A stretch of DNA of 64,000 bases from Jiangella muralis (lineage in GTDB: Bacteria > Actinomycetota > Actinomycetes > Jiangellales > Jiangellaceae), in NCBI RefSeq assembly GCF_001270745.1, contig NZ_KQ434755.1, positions 228,542 through 292,541 on the forward strand, read 5' to 3'. The first letter of the stretch is position 1; the number at the start of each line of letters is the position of its first letter. The notes below the pieces were generated by a model. It did not search any database. It was not told the DNA's origin and was given only the letters and a program-made list of their open reading frames with translations. Positions 43,092-51,044 of this stretch are shown one piece after another. The position numbers were made by a program, and so were the translations under genes.

Positions 43092-43883
43092 GTGTCCATC
43101 GTGGTGTCCGTGACGCGGCGGGCCGGCGGCCTGGCCGGTGCGCTGCTGCTGCTCGCGCTGTGGGCGTGGCTGAGCACGAGGACGGTGCCGACGCGGCTGC
43201 CCGGGCCGGACGCCGTCCTGCGGGTGATGGCCGAGAGCCTGACGTCCTCGCCGGTCATCGCGGCGCAGGGCGGCGGCTCGGGCGGGTTCCTCCCGCACAT
43301 CTGGGCGACGCTCTGGCACACCGTGGTCGCGGTGGCCGCCGGCGCGCTGCTGGGCTGCGGGCTGGGCTGGGCGCTGGCCACCGCGCAGGGCGTGCGGTGG
43401 CTGCTGCAGCCGCCGCTGGAGATCCTGCGGCTGGTGCCCAGCCTGGTCGCGGTGCCGTTCTTCGTGCTGTGGTTCGGCATCGGGCCGGTGCCGCAGTTCG
43501 CCCTGATCGTCGGCTACACGGTGCTGGTCATGCAGGTCGCGGCGTACACGGCGGTCCGCGACTTCCCGCCGCACGTCCGCGACTACGCCCGGACCATGGG
43601 CGCGGGCCGGTGGGCCGTCGCGCGCACCGTGCTGCTGCCCGGCGCGCTGCCCGGCCTGCTGGGCTCGCTGCGGGTGACGCTGCAGCTGGCCTGGGGCCTG
43701 GCCGTCGTCGCGGAGCTGCTGGGCGCGCAGGTCGGCGTGGGCCGGGTGATGTCGTCGGCGGCGCGGCTGTTCCGCACCGACTACGTGATGGCGGGACTGG
43801 TCTGGATCTCGGTGATCGCGATGGTCACCGACGCGGTGTTCCGCTGGGCGATCCGCCGCACGACCGCCTGGAGCAGGGACTGA
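43092..43883 (+). CDS. NitT/TauT-type ABC permease 2
   Basis: A 263-residue membrane protein. GTG 43092 is preceded by GGGAG at 7 nt. EAA-type loop RDYARTMGAGRWAVARTVLLPGALP (about 165-189). It differs clearly from permease 1, so it is not a recent duplicate. It is the last transport gene before the E1 alpha gene 38 bp downstream. Confidence 0.9.
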   Translation: MSIVVSVTRRAGGLAGALLLLALWAWLSTRTVPTRLPGPDAVLRVMAESLTSSPVIAAQGGGSGGFLPHIWATLWHTVVAVAAGALLGCGLGWALATAQGVRWLLQPPLEILRLVPSLVAVPFFVLWFGIGPVPQFALIVGYTVLVMQVAAYTAVRDFPPHVRDYARTMGAGRWAVARTVLLPGALPGLLGSLRVTLQLAWGLAVVAELLGAQVGVGRVMSSAARLFRTDYVMAGLVWISVIAMVTDAVFRWAIRRTTAWSRD

Positions 43884-43921
43884 CGTTCGGCGGGGAAGCC
43901 CGCCGAGGAGAAGAGGTAGAG

Positions 43922-44950
43922 GTGACGATCGACGACGACCGGCGCCGTGGCGTCCTGGCGACCATGATCGCCGCGCGCGCGTTCGAGGACGGGCTCGGCG
44001 CCGAGTTCGCGAAACAGCGCGCCCACGCCAAGGGCGCCTTCGGCGGGCGCAACGGCGCCTTCGAGGACCACAGCCTGGAGTTCCGCATCCCCATCCAGGG
44101 CAACATCGAGCTGTCCACCGGGCAGGAGGCGGGGCCGGCCGCGCTGTGCAGCTGGCTCACCGCCGACGACTACGCGGCCGGGACGCACCGGTCGCATTCG
44201 CTGGCCGTCGCCAAGGGCGTGCGGTGGCGGCCGATGCTGGCCGAGATCTACGGCCGCGCGACCGGGCTGTGCGGCGGCCGCGGCGGCGACTTCATGCTCA
44301 ACGATCCGGCGGTGAACTTCGAGAACAGCGCCATCATGGCGCAGCTGACCGCCGTCGCCCTGGGGCACGCGTTCGCGCACCGGCGCGGCGGCACCGGCGG
44401 GGTGGCCGCGGCGGTCATCGGCGACGGCGCCAGCAACCAGGGCGTCGTGCACGAGTCGATGAACCTCGCCGCGCTCTGGCGACTGCCGGTGCTGTTCGTC
44501 ATCGAGGACAACGGCTACGCGATCAGCACGCCGCGGCGCCGGTCCAGCCCGGTCGGCGACCTCAGCGTCCGGGCCGCGGCCTACGACATGCCCGGCGCCT
44601 CGGTCGACGACCGCGACGTCGACGCGGTGATCGAGACGTTCGGCACGGCGGTGGCCCGGGCCCGCGGCGGCGACGGGCCGAGCCTGGTCGTCGTCCGCAC
44701 GCACCGGCTGCGCGGAGCCTTCGAGGGCGACAACCAGTCGTACCGCCCGTCCGGCGAGCTGGACGGCGAGGCCGCGGCGGACAGCCTGCCGGCCTACGCC
44801 GCGCGGCTGCTGGCCGAGGACGTCGTCACCCAGCAGTGGCTGGACGAGACCCGGGCCGCGGCGGACCGCTCCTTCGACGACGCGCTCCGGTTCGCCGAGT
44901 CGTCGCCGTTCCCCGATCCCGAGCACGCGCTGGAAGGACTGTTCGCATGA
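43922..44950 (+). CDS. ThDP-dependent dehydrogenase E1 alpha subunit, second copy
   Basis: A 342-residue E1 alpha. ThDP motif VIGDGASNQGVVHESMNLAA (about 160-179) then IEDNGYAIST (about 194-203), which is closer to true acetoin/pyruvate-type E1 than the first copy's ENNLFGQ. The region around THRSHSLAVAKG (about 88-99) is also conserved. A longer N-terminus carries GGRNGAFEDHSLEFRIPIQG. The start is GTG 43922, after a purine-rich GAGGAGAAGAGG tract. It pairs with the E1 beta gene overlapping by four bases. E2 and E3 are again absent. Confidence 0.9.
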   Translation: MTIDDDRRRGVLATMIAARAFEDGLGAEFAKQRAHAKGAFGGRNGAFEDHSLEFRIPIQGNIELSTGQEAGPAALCSWLTADDYAAGTHRSHSLAVAKGVRWRPMLAEIYGRATGLCGGRGGDFMLNDPAVNFENSAIMAQLTAVALGHAFAHRRGGTGGVAAAVIGDGASNQGVVHESMNLAALWRLPVLFVIEDNGYAISTPRRRSSPVGDLSVRAAAYDMPGASVDDRDVDAVIETFGTAVARARGGDGPSLVVVRTHRLRGAFEGDNQSYRPSGELDGEAAADSLPAYAARLLAEDVVTQQWLDETRAAADRSFDDALRFAESSPFPDPEHALEGLFA

Positions 44951-45969
44951 CCACTACCGTGCCGGCCGGGCGCCAGCTCACCTTCACCGAGGCGATGGTC
45001 GAGGCGCTGGAGTTCGCCTTCGCCGAGGACGACGGTGTCTTCCTGATGGGCGAGGACGTCGGCGTCATGGGCGGGGTGGCGGGCCAGACCCGCGGCCTGC
45101 ACGCCCGCTACGGCGACGATCGCATCCTCGACACCCCGATCTCCGAGGCGGCCTTCTTCGGCCTGGCCGCCGGCGCCGCCCAGCGTGGGCTGCGGCCGGT
45201 GGTCGAGCTGATGCGGGTCGACTTCGCCGGCGTCGTGATGGACCAGATCTACAACTACATCGCCAAGATCGGCTACTGCACCGGCGGCCGGCGCCGGGTC
45301 CCGATGACGATCATGACCCAGGTGGGCAACCCGCTGCGGCAGGGCGCGGTGCACGCGCAGACGCTGTACGGCACCTTCGCGCACATCCCCGGCCTGCGCC
45401 TGGTCGCGCCCGCGACCAGCCACGACGCCAAGGGGCTGCTGCGGGCGGCGATCCGCTGCGACGACCCGGTGGTGTTCTTCTTCCACTCCAGCCTGCTGGC
45501 CATCCCGTACGGCGTGGGGGTGGAGGAGTGGACCGCGCTGCCGGTGGCCGAGGACGACTACGAGATCCCGCTCGGCGTCGCCCGCACCATCCGCCCGGGC
45601 GACGACGTCACCGTCGTGTCGATGTCGCACACCGTGCACGACTGCCTCCGGGCCGCCCGCCGGCTGGCCGCCGACGGCATCTCCTGCGACGTCGTCGACC
45701 TGCGCACCATCGTCCCGCTCGACGTCGACCACATCGTCGCGTCGGTGGCGCGCACCGGCCGGCTGCTCGTCGTCGACGAGGACTACGCGTTCGCCGGGCT
45801 GAGCGCCCAGATCGTCGCGTCCGTCCTGGAGGCGGGCGTGTCGCTGGCCGTGCCGCCGGCGCGGGTCGCCCGGGCGCACGTGCCGATCCCGTACTCGCTG
45901 CCGCTGGACGACGCGGTGCGGCCGGGCGTCGCCCGCATCGAGGCCGCCGCCCGCGCGCTGGTGGCCTGA
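44947..45969 (+). CDS. ThDP-dependent dehydrogenase E1 beta subunit, second copy
   Basis: A 340-residue E1 beta starting at ATG 44947 (ATGA overlap). GEDVGVMGGVAGQTRGL, DTPISEAAFFGLAAG with the conserved glutamate, and VVDLRTIVPLD and VVDEDYAFAG in the C-terminal domain. Same architecture as the protein from 26249-27277 but well diverged, so the two modules are old paralogues or separate acquisitions. A mycofactocin-type SDR follows 24 bp later, as in the first module. Confidence 0.92.
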   Translation: MTTTVPAGRQLTFTEAMVEALEFAFAEDDGVFLMGEDVGVMGGVAGQTRGLHARYGDDRILDTPISEAAFFGLAAGAAQRGLRPVVELMRVDFAGVVMDQIYNYIAKIGYCTGGRRRVPMTIMTQVGNPLRQGAVHAQTLYGTFAHIPGLRLVAPATSHDAKGLLRAAIRCDDPVVFFFHSSLLAIPYGVGVEEWTALPVAEDDYEIPLGVARTIRPGDDVTVVSMSHTVHDCLRAARRLAADGISCDVVDLRTIVPLDVDHIVASVARTGRLLVVDEDYAFAGLSAQIVASVLEAGVSLAVPPARVARAHVPIPYSLPLDDAVRPGVARIEAAARALVA

Positions 45970-45993
45970 CCCCGTCAACCCGAGGAGAGAACG

Positions 45994-46875
45994 ATGAGCC
46001 TGTCCGGCAAGACCTTCCTGATCACCGGGGGAGCCCGCGGCCAGGGCCGCGCGATCGCCCTGAAGGCGGCGTCGCTCGGCGCGCGGGTCGCCGTCGTCGA
46101 CGTCTGCCACGACGTCGACACCGTCCCGTACGCGCTGGGCACGAAGGACGACCTGGCCGAGACGAAGCGGCTGGTGGAGGAGCTCGGCTCGTCCTGCCTG
46201 ACGCTGGCCGGCGACGTCCGCTCGCAGGACGACATGGACCACGCCGTCGCCGCCACCGTCGAGGAGTACGGCGCCGTCGACGTGTTCTGCGCCAGCGCCG
46301 GCGTGCACAGCTTCGTGCCGTTCTGGGAGATGACCGCGGAGCAGTGGCACACCGTGCTGGACATCAACCTCACCGGTGTCTGGCACGGCGCCCGGGCGGT
46401 CGCGCCGCGGATGATCGAGCAGTCCAGCGGCGCGATCATCATCACGTCGTCGGTGATGGGCCACGAGACCGGCAAGGACCTCGCCCACTACGCGGCGTCC
46501 AAGCACGGCGTGCTCGGGCTGATGAAGAGCATCGCCTACGAGCTGGGCCGCTACGGCATCCGCTGCAACGCCGTCCTGCCCAGTGTCGTGCACACCGCGA
46601 TGGGGGAGAACCCGGAGACCCGCAAGTGGATCTTCGGCCGCGACGACGCCACCACGCAGGACTACATCGAGGCGACGAAGCACTGGCACCTGCTGCCGGG
46701 CCGGTCCGGGCTGCCGCCGAGCGCCATCGCCGACGCCATCGTCTGGCTGGCCTCGGACGAGGCCCGCTACATCACCGGTGTCGAGCTGCCGGTGGACGCC
46801 GGGCACCTGCAGCTGCAGGGCTTCAACCACGAGGTCGTCGAGCGCGACGGGGAGCCGGTCGGACCATGGTACTGA
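45994..46875 (+). CDS. Mycofactocin-coupled SDR family oxidoreductase (SDR-3)
   Basis: A 293-residue SDR (ITGGARGQGRAIA, SSVMG, YAASK). The mycofactocin-type loop is clear: DVCHDVDTVPYALGTKDDLA. The region KWIFGRDDAT...DYIEATKHWH and VDAGHLQLQGFNH parallels SDR-1, and both follow an E1 beta gene. This supports a conserved E1alpha-E1beta-SDR cassette. GAGGAGAG ribosome site. Likely oxidises a secondary alcohol or diol. Confidence 0.92.
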   Translation: MSLSGKTFLITGGARGQGRAIALKAASLGARVAVVDVCHDVDTVPYALGTKDDLAETKRLVEELGSSCLTLAGDVRSQDDMDHAVAATVEEYGAVDVFCASAGVHSFVPFWEMTAEQWHTVLDINLTGVWHGARAVAPRMIEQSSGAIIITSSVMGHETGKDLAHYAASKHGVLGLMKSIAYELGRYGIRCNAVLPSVVHTAMGENPETRKWIFGRDDATTQDYIEATKHWHLLPGRSGLPPSAIADAIVWLASDEARYITGVELPVDAGHLQLQGFNHEVVERDGEPVGPWY

Positions 46876-47678
46876 GCACTGACGGCTGGGTCGTGGTGGT
46901 CAGCGGGGCGGCCCGCGGCCAGGGCCTGAGCCACGCGAAGGCATACGCCGCCGACGGCGCGCACGTCGTGCTGCTGGACGTGCCCTCGGGGCTGGCGACC
47001 GTCCCGTACCCGGTGTCGGACCAGGACGACCTGGCCGCCGCGCACGAGGAGGTCGACGCGGCCGGGACGGGCACCGTCCTCAGCTACGCCGCCGACGTCC
47101 GCGACGCCGACCGGGTCGCCGAGGTGCTGGCCGACGTCGCCGATCGCCTCGGCGGCGTCGACGTCGCCGTCGCCAACGCGGGGATCTTCAGCTTCGCCCC
47201 GTCCACCTGGGAGTTGCCGCCCGAGACGTGGAAGGAGTGCAGCGACACGATCCTCTACGGCTCGTGGACGCTGGCCCGCGCGGCGATCCCGCACATGCTC
47301 GGCCGCGCGGGCGCCAACCTCGTCTTCGTCGGGTCGGTGTCGGCGCACAAGGGCATCGCCGCCACCGGCCACTACGTCGCCGCCAAACACGGCGTCGTCG
47401 GGCTGATGAAGACGCTCGCGGTGGAGCTGGCCCCGGAGGGCATCCGGTCGAACATGATCTCGCCGACGGCCGCGCGGACGGTCATGGCCACCAGCCCGGC
47501 GATGGCCGAGTGCGTCCGCTACCAGGAGGATCGCGGCTCGAATATGTCGAACCTGCTGGCGGTCGACCTGATCGAACCGCGCGACGTCACCGACGCCGTG
47601 CTGTGGATCAGCTCCGACCACGCGCGCTACGTCACGGGCGAGGTGATCAAGGTCGACGCCGGCTTCACCGTCCGCTGA
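46866..47678 (+). CDS. Mycofactocin-coupled SDR family oxidoreductase (SDR-4)
   Basis: A 270-residue SDR whose ATG 46866 overlaps the end of SDR-3 by 10 bp. VSGAARGQGLSHA, ANAGIF, Ser in VGSVSAHKG and YVAAK are present. The insertion DVPSGLATVPYPVSDQDDLA is of the mycofactocin-dependent type. It is shorter at the C-terminus than SDR-3 (ends VDAGFTVR). It is the last gene of the operon. Two SDRs in series suggest two consecutive alcohol oxidations or oxidation of both epimers. Confidence 0.9.
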   Translation: MVLSTDGWVVVVSGAARGQGLSHAKAYAADGAHVVLLDVPSGLATVPYPVSDQDDLAAAHEEVDAAGTGTVLSYAADVRDADRVAEVLADVADRLGGVDVAVANAGIFSFAPSTWELPPETWKECSDTILYGSWTLARAAIPHMLGRAGANLVFVGSVSAHKGIAATGHYVAAKHGVVGLMKTLAVELAPEGIRSNMISPTAARTVMATSPAMAECVRYQEDRGSNMSNLLAVDLIEPRDVTDAVLWISSDHARYVTGEVIKVDAGFTVR

Positions 47679-47770
47679 CCCGGCCCGCCGGGCTCGCCCC
47701 GTGTCCGCACGAACGTTGGTCCGGCCTCACCGCCGACTGGCGGCGGGGTTCGCCGCGTTGGCCGTTGTGC

Positions 47771-47803
47771 GGCAGGGGGACGGCCAACGTGCGGACCCGG
47801 CGC
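47771..47803 (+). repeat. Dispersed intergenic repeat R1, copy B
   Basis: GGCAGGGGGACGGCCAACGT followed by GCGGACCCGGCGC. Upstream GTTGGCCGT (about 47758) can pair with ACGGCCAAC in the repeat, and GTCCGCACG near 47706 mirrors CGTGCGGAC, so this copy also sits in an imperfect inverted repeat. It lies in the 277-bp gap between SDR-4 and the TetR gene. Confidence 0.75.
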
Positions 47804-47842
47804 ACGGCCGGCCGCGGCTGGCGTCACCCGGTCACCGGCCAT

Positions 47843-47925
47843 CACCTTGGCTAGGCTGATCGCCGCCCGGACGTCCGGTTCATCCCGATATCCAGCATGG
47901 CCAGCAGTGCCAAGGCACCCGCGTC
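47843..47925 (+). repeat. Dispersed intergenic repeat R2, copy B
   Basis: Nearly identical to 21268-21350. Weaker similarity continues to CATCTAGGGG at the TetR stop codon, matched by CATCTAGGGG near 21391. The element therefore reaches, or supplies, the 3' end of the TetR gene. Confidence 0.78.
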
Positions 47926-47955
47926 GAGCTGCCCGCCCAGGCTGCGTAGAAACAT

Positions 47956-48600
47956 CTAGGGGCGCAGGCGGCCGGGGTCGAGGAGCTCGCGGGGGAGTAC
48001 CTCTCGCCACCACTGCTCGATCCGGTCGGGCGTCCACTGGCGCTCGGTGACGAAGGTCGAGTAGGCGTCGATGTTGCAGATGGCGGCGTAGATGTCGATC
48101 GCGGTGGGCAGGTCCAGGCCGTCGCGCAGCGAGCCGGGCGGCCACGATTCGAAGACCTGCCGCCGGTTCCGATCCGCGGCCTTGCGGCCGTTGGTGTAGA
48201 TGGCGGCGAGTTCGGGTTCGCTGCGGCCGGCGTCGCGGATCAGGACGATGATGTCGCCGGCGCGTTCGTAGAGGCGGCGGTCGAAGGAGGCCATGCTGGC
48301 GAGCTGGTCCGCGGGGTCGGCGGCGGGATGCTCGAGTTCCGCGAGCATCTGCGCGGGGTCGGCCGAGAGTCCGGCGGCGTCGGCGAGGGCGCGGGTCAGG
48401 CCGGTCTTGTTCTGGTAGGCGGCGTAGACCGTCGGCACGGAGACGCCGGCCTCGCGGGCGACGTCGCGGACGGTCGTGGCGGCCCAGCCCTGCGCGAGGA
48501 AGAGCCGGCGCGCCGCCCGGGCGATCTCCGCACGGGTCTCCATGGCCTGTGTCTCTCGCCGCAGCGAATCGTAGCGGCGCTTCTTGGGTTCGTCGGGCAT
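47956..48600 (-). CDS. TetR family transcriptional regulator
   Basis: A 214-residue regulator. The N-terminal helix-turn-helix is ETRAEIARAARRLFLAQGWA, then TVRDVAREAGVSVPTVYAAY (about 20-65). The ligand domain is unassigned. ATG 48600 is favoured by GGGGGTGG just upstream; ATG 48612 would be nearly leaderless. It is divergent from the MFS exporter gene across an A/T-rich 36-48-bp gap, the usual layout for a TetR repressor of an efflux pump. The TAG stop lies at the border of the R2 repeat. Confidence 0.88.
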   Translation of the reverse strand: MPDEPKKRRYDSLRRETQAMETRAEIARAARRLFLAQGWAATTVRDVAREAGVSVPTVYAAYQNKTGLTRALADAAGLSADPAQMLAELEHPAADPADQLASMASFDRRLYERAGDIIVLIRDAGRSEPELAAIYTNGRKAADRNRRQVFESWPPGSLRDGLDLPTAIDIYAAICNIDAYSTFVTERQWTPDRIEQWWREVLPRELLDPGRLRP

Positions 48601-48612
48601 CCCCACCCCCAT

Positions 48613-48648
48613 TGGCTTTACGTGTTATCTAATGAATATAGTGCCTGT
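48613..48648. promoter_or_regulatory. A/T-rich divergent promoter region with leaderless start
   Basis: TATAGT (48637-48642) ends 6 nt before the exporter ATG 48649, and no ribosome site is visible, so the exporter mRNA is probably leaderless. TAGATA on the other strand (48631-48626) could be the -10 of the TetR gene. A weak dyad (TTAT...ATA) overlaps both boxes and could be the TetR operator. Confidence 0.6.
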
Positions 48649-49995
48649 ATGACCCGCGATCGGTCCGGTCCCGTGCTGGCCACGGTATGCGTGGCGTTCT
48701 TCATGACGATGCTCGACACCACCATCGTCAACATCGCGCTCCCCGACATCCAGCACCGGCTCGACGCCTCACTGTCGCAGGCGCTGTGGGTGGTCAACGG
48801 CTACACGCTGGTCTTCGCGGTGCTGCTGCTGACCTTCGGCCGGCTCGCCGACCGGTACAGCCCGCGGACGATGTTCCTCGCCGGCCTGGCGACGTTCACC
48901 GTCGCCTCCGCGCTGTGCGGCCTGGCGCAGGACCCCGCTCAGCTGATCGCGACCCGCGCGTTGCAGGGCGCCGGGGCCGCCATGCTGATGCCTCAGACGC
49001 TGACGCTCATCACGACGACGTTCCCGCCGGAGCGGCGCGGCTTCGCGTTCGGCGTGTGGAGCGGTGTCGCCGGGCTGGCGACCGTCGCGGGCCCGGCCGC
49101 CGGCGGGCTGCTGGTCGACGCACTCACGTGGCGCTCGATCTTCCTCGTCTACGTCCCGCTCGGGCTGATCGCGCTCGCGGCGGGGTACGCCCTCATTCCC
49201 GAACGGGCGTCGCGGCGGGACCGCGCGGCCGGCCTCGACCTCGTTGGCATGCTGCTGTCGACGGGCGGACTGTTCCTGACCGTGTTCGCCCTGCTCGAGG
49301 GGGAGTGGTACGCAGGCGGTCCGGGGCTCTTGCTGCTGGCCGGGTTCGTGCTGCACCAGCGCACGACGCAGGGCCGGGCGCCGCTGGTGCCGTTCGAGCT
49401 GTTCGGACGGCGGAACTTCGCCCTGATGAACGCGGTGCTGATGGCCGCCTTGTTCGCCACGGTCGCGCTGCTGCTCGTCTACACGCTCTACCTGCAGTCG
49501 GTGCGGGACCTGACGCCGACGGAGGCGGGGCTGATCCTCGCCCCGCCGGCCGTGGCCACGCTGCTCATCTCGCCGGTCATGGGCCGCCTCGCCGACAGGG
49601 TCGACCCGCGGCTCATCTTCCCGCCCGGCCTCGCGCTGTTCGCCGCGGGTTTCCTCGTGCTGCTCGCCGCGTCCGGCGACGACACCGACGTGCTGGCGCT
49701 GCTGCCGGGGATGATCATCTGCGGTGTCGGCGCCGGCATCGTGTTCGCGCCCGCGAACGCGCTCGCCATGCGCGACGTCCCGCCCGCGATGGCCGGCGCC
49801 GCCTCCGGCGTGATCAGCACCCTGCGCCAGGTCGGAACGCTGCTCGGCGCGGTCGTCGTCGGCGCCATCCTGCAGGCGGGCGGCTCCTACACCGACGCGA
49901 TGCCGGCCGCGATCTGGACCGTCGTCGGCGTGCTCGTGCTCACCGCGATCGTCACGACCCGCACCCATCCGCCGTCCGGAAGGCAGACCCCATGA
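48649..49995 (+). CDS. EmrB/QacA-type MFS drug exporter (DHA2-like)
   Basis: A 448-residue membrane protein. The first helix region MLDTTIVNIALPDI is the DHA2 signature, motif A is FGRLADRYSPRTMF (about 64-77), and GPAAGGLLVDALTWRSIFLV is motif C-like (about 144-163). Fourteen helices are usual for this family; here the length allows 12-14. Regulated by the adjacent TetR protein. Its stop overlaps the start of an AttH-like gene. Confidence 0.9.
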   Translation: MTRDRSGPVLATVCVAFFMTMLDTTIVNIALPDIQHRLDASLSQALWVVNGYTLVFAVLLLTFGRLADRYSPRTMFLAGLATFTVASALCGLAQDPAQLIATRALQGAGAAMLMPQTLTLITTTFPPERRGFAFGVWSGVAGLATVAGPAAGGLLVDALTWRSIFLVYVPLGLIALAAGYALIPERASRRDRAAGLDLVGMLLSTGGLFLTVFALLEGEWYAGGPGLLLLAGFVLHQRTTQGRAPLVPFELFGRRNFALMNAVLMAALFATVALLLVYTLYLQSVRDLTPTEAGLILAPPAVATLLISPVMGRLADRVDPRLIFPPGLALFAAGFLVLLAASGDDTDVLALLPGMIICGVGAGIVFAPANALAMRDVPPAMAGAASGVISTLRQVGTLLGAVVVGAILQAGGSYTDAMPAAIWTVVGVLVLTAIVTTRTHPPSGRQTP

Positions 49996-51044
49996 CCACC
50001 AGCAGACGACGCGTCATCGCGCTCGGCCTGGCCGCCACCGCGGCCCCCGTCCTCGGCCCGCTGGACCTCGCACCGGCCGCCGCCTCGCCGGCTCGGCCCG
50101 CTGCGCAGACCTTCCCTCGCTACGTGCGCCTGCCGGACGACCAGGCCTCCGACCCGGACGTCGGCTACGAGTGGTGGTACGTCGTCGGCCACGTCCGGGC
50201 CGGGCGGCGCTGGTACGGCTACGAGGTCACGATCAACCGCTCCAGCGCCGGCCCGGAGGTGCACGCGGCGATCACCGACGAGACCGCCGGCACGCACCGC
50301 GGGCTGGTCGAACGCTACGAGCCCGGCGAGGCGACGTTCTCCACCGACGTCCTCGACGTCCGCACGCCCGCCGCCACCCTGGCCGGCCCCATGGACGACA
50401 TGCGCCTCGCCGCGAGCCTGCCCGGCGCGCGGATCGAGCTGACGCTGCGCCATGCCGGTCCGGCGCTGTACCCCGGCGGCACCGGCCTCATCCCGTTCGC
50501 CGACGGTTTCAGCTACTACTACTCGCTACCGTCGCTGGCCACGCGCGGCACCCTCACCGTCGACGGCCACCCGCACCGGGTGCGCGGCACGTCCTGGCTC
50601 GACCGGCAATGGGGCACCTGGCACTGGGCGAGCATCCAACGTTGGACCTGGATGGCCGTCCACCTCGACAACGGCGACCGCCTGAACGTCTGGAACCTGA
50701 TCCAGGACGGCGACGACCAGGCCTACGCCACCATCGTCGACCCCGACGGCCACCACACGGTCGCGTCGATCGTCCCGCTCGCCGACCACGCCCGCGACTT
50801 CTGGACCAGCCCGCTGACCGGCCAGACCTACCCCACCCGCTGGCGGGTCGAGATCCCCGGCCGCGACACCCGGCTCGACATCCGCTCGCTGGTCACCGAG
50901 CAGGAACTCGACGTGTACTACCCCGGCCAGCCGCGCGGTCTCTACGAGGCCGACTGCGCCGTGACCGGCAGCTACGCCGGTCGGCGCATGACCGGGCGCG
51001 CCTACGTCGAGCTCTACGGCGACTGGAAGACGCCGGGTTCCTGA
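49992..51044 (+). CDS. Secreted AttH/CrtC-like lipocalin-fold protein
   Basis: A 350-residue protein with a twin-arginine-like signal (TSRRRVIALGLAATAAP) and an Ala-rich cleavage region near residue 37. The mature part resembles the AttH / carotenoid 1,2-hydratase family of two lipocalin-like domains: DVGYEWWYVVGHV (about 58-70), FSYYYSLPSLATRGTL, GTSWLDRQWGTWHW (about 199-212), GLYEADCAVTG. Family members hydrate double bonds or act on lipids. It is coupled to the exporter gene (ATGA overlap). Its 3' end overlaps the convergent M56 gene by 31 bp. Confidence 0.85.
   Translation: MTTSRRRVIALGLAATAAPVLGPLDLAPAAASPARPAAQTFPRYVRLPDDQASDPDVGYEWWYVVGHVRAGRRWYGYEVTINRSSAGPEVHAAITDETAGTHRGLVERYEPGEATFSTDVLDVRTPAATLAGPMDDMRLAASLPGARIELTLRHAGPALYPGGTGLIPFADGFSYYYSLPSLATRGTLTVDGHPHRVRGTSWLDRQWGTWHWASIQRWTWMAVHLDNGDRLNVWNLIQDGDDQAYATIVDPDGHHTVASIVPLADHARDFWTSPLTGQTYPTRWRVEIPGRDTRLDIRSLVTEQELDVYYPGQPRGLYEADCAVTGSYAGRRMTGRAYVELYGDWKTPGS

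Noticed and set aside
25195-47678. E2 (lipoyl acyltransferase) or E3 (lipoamide dehydrogenase) genes for the E1 pairs
   Set aside because: Every gene in both operons was read. None has a lipoyl Lys motif (DKA-type) or the CxxxxC disulfide flavoprotein motif.
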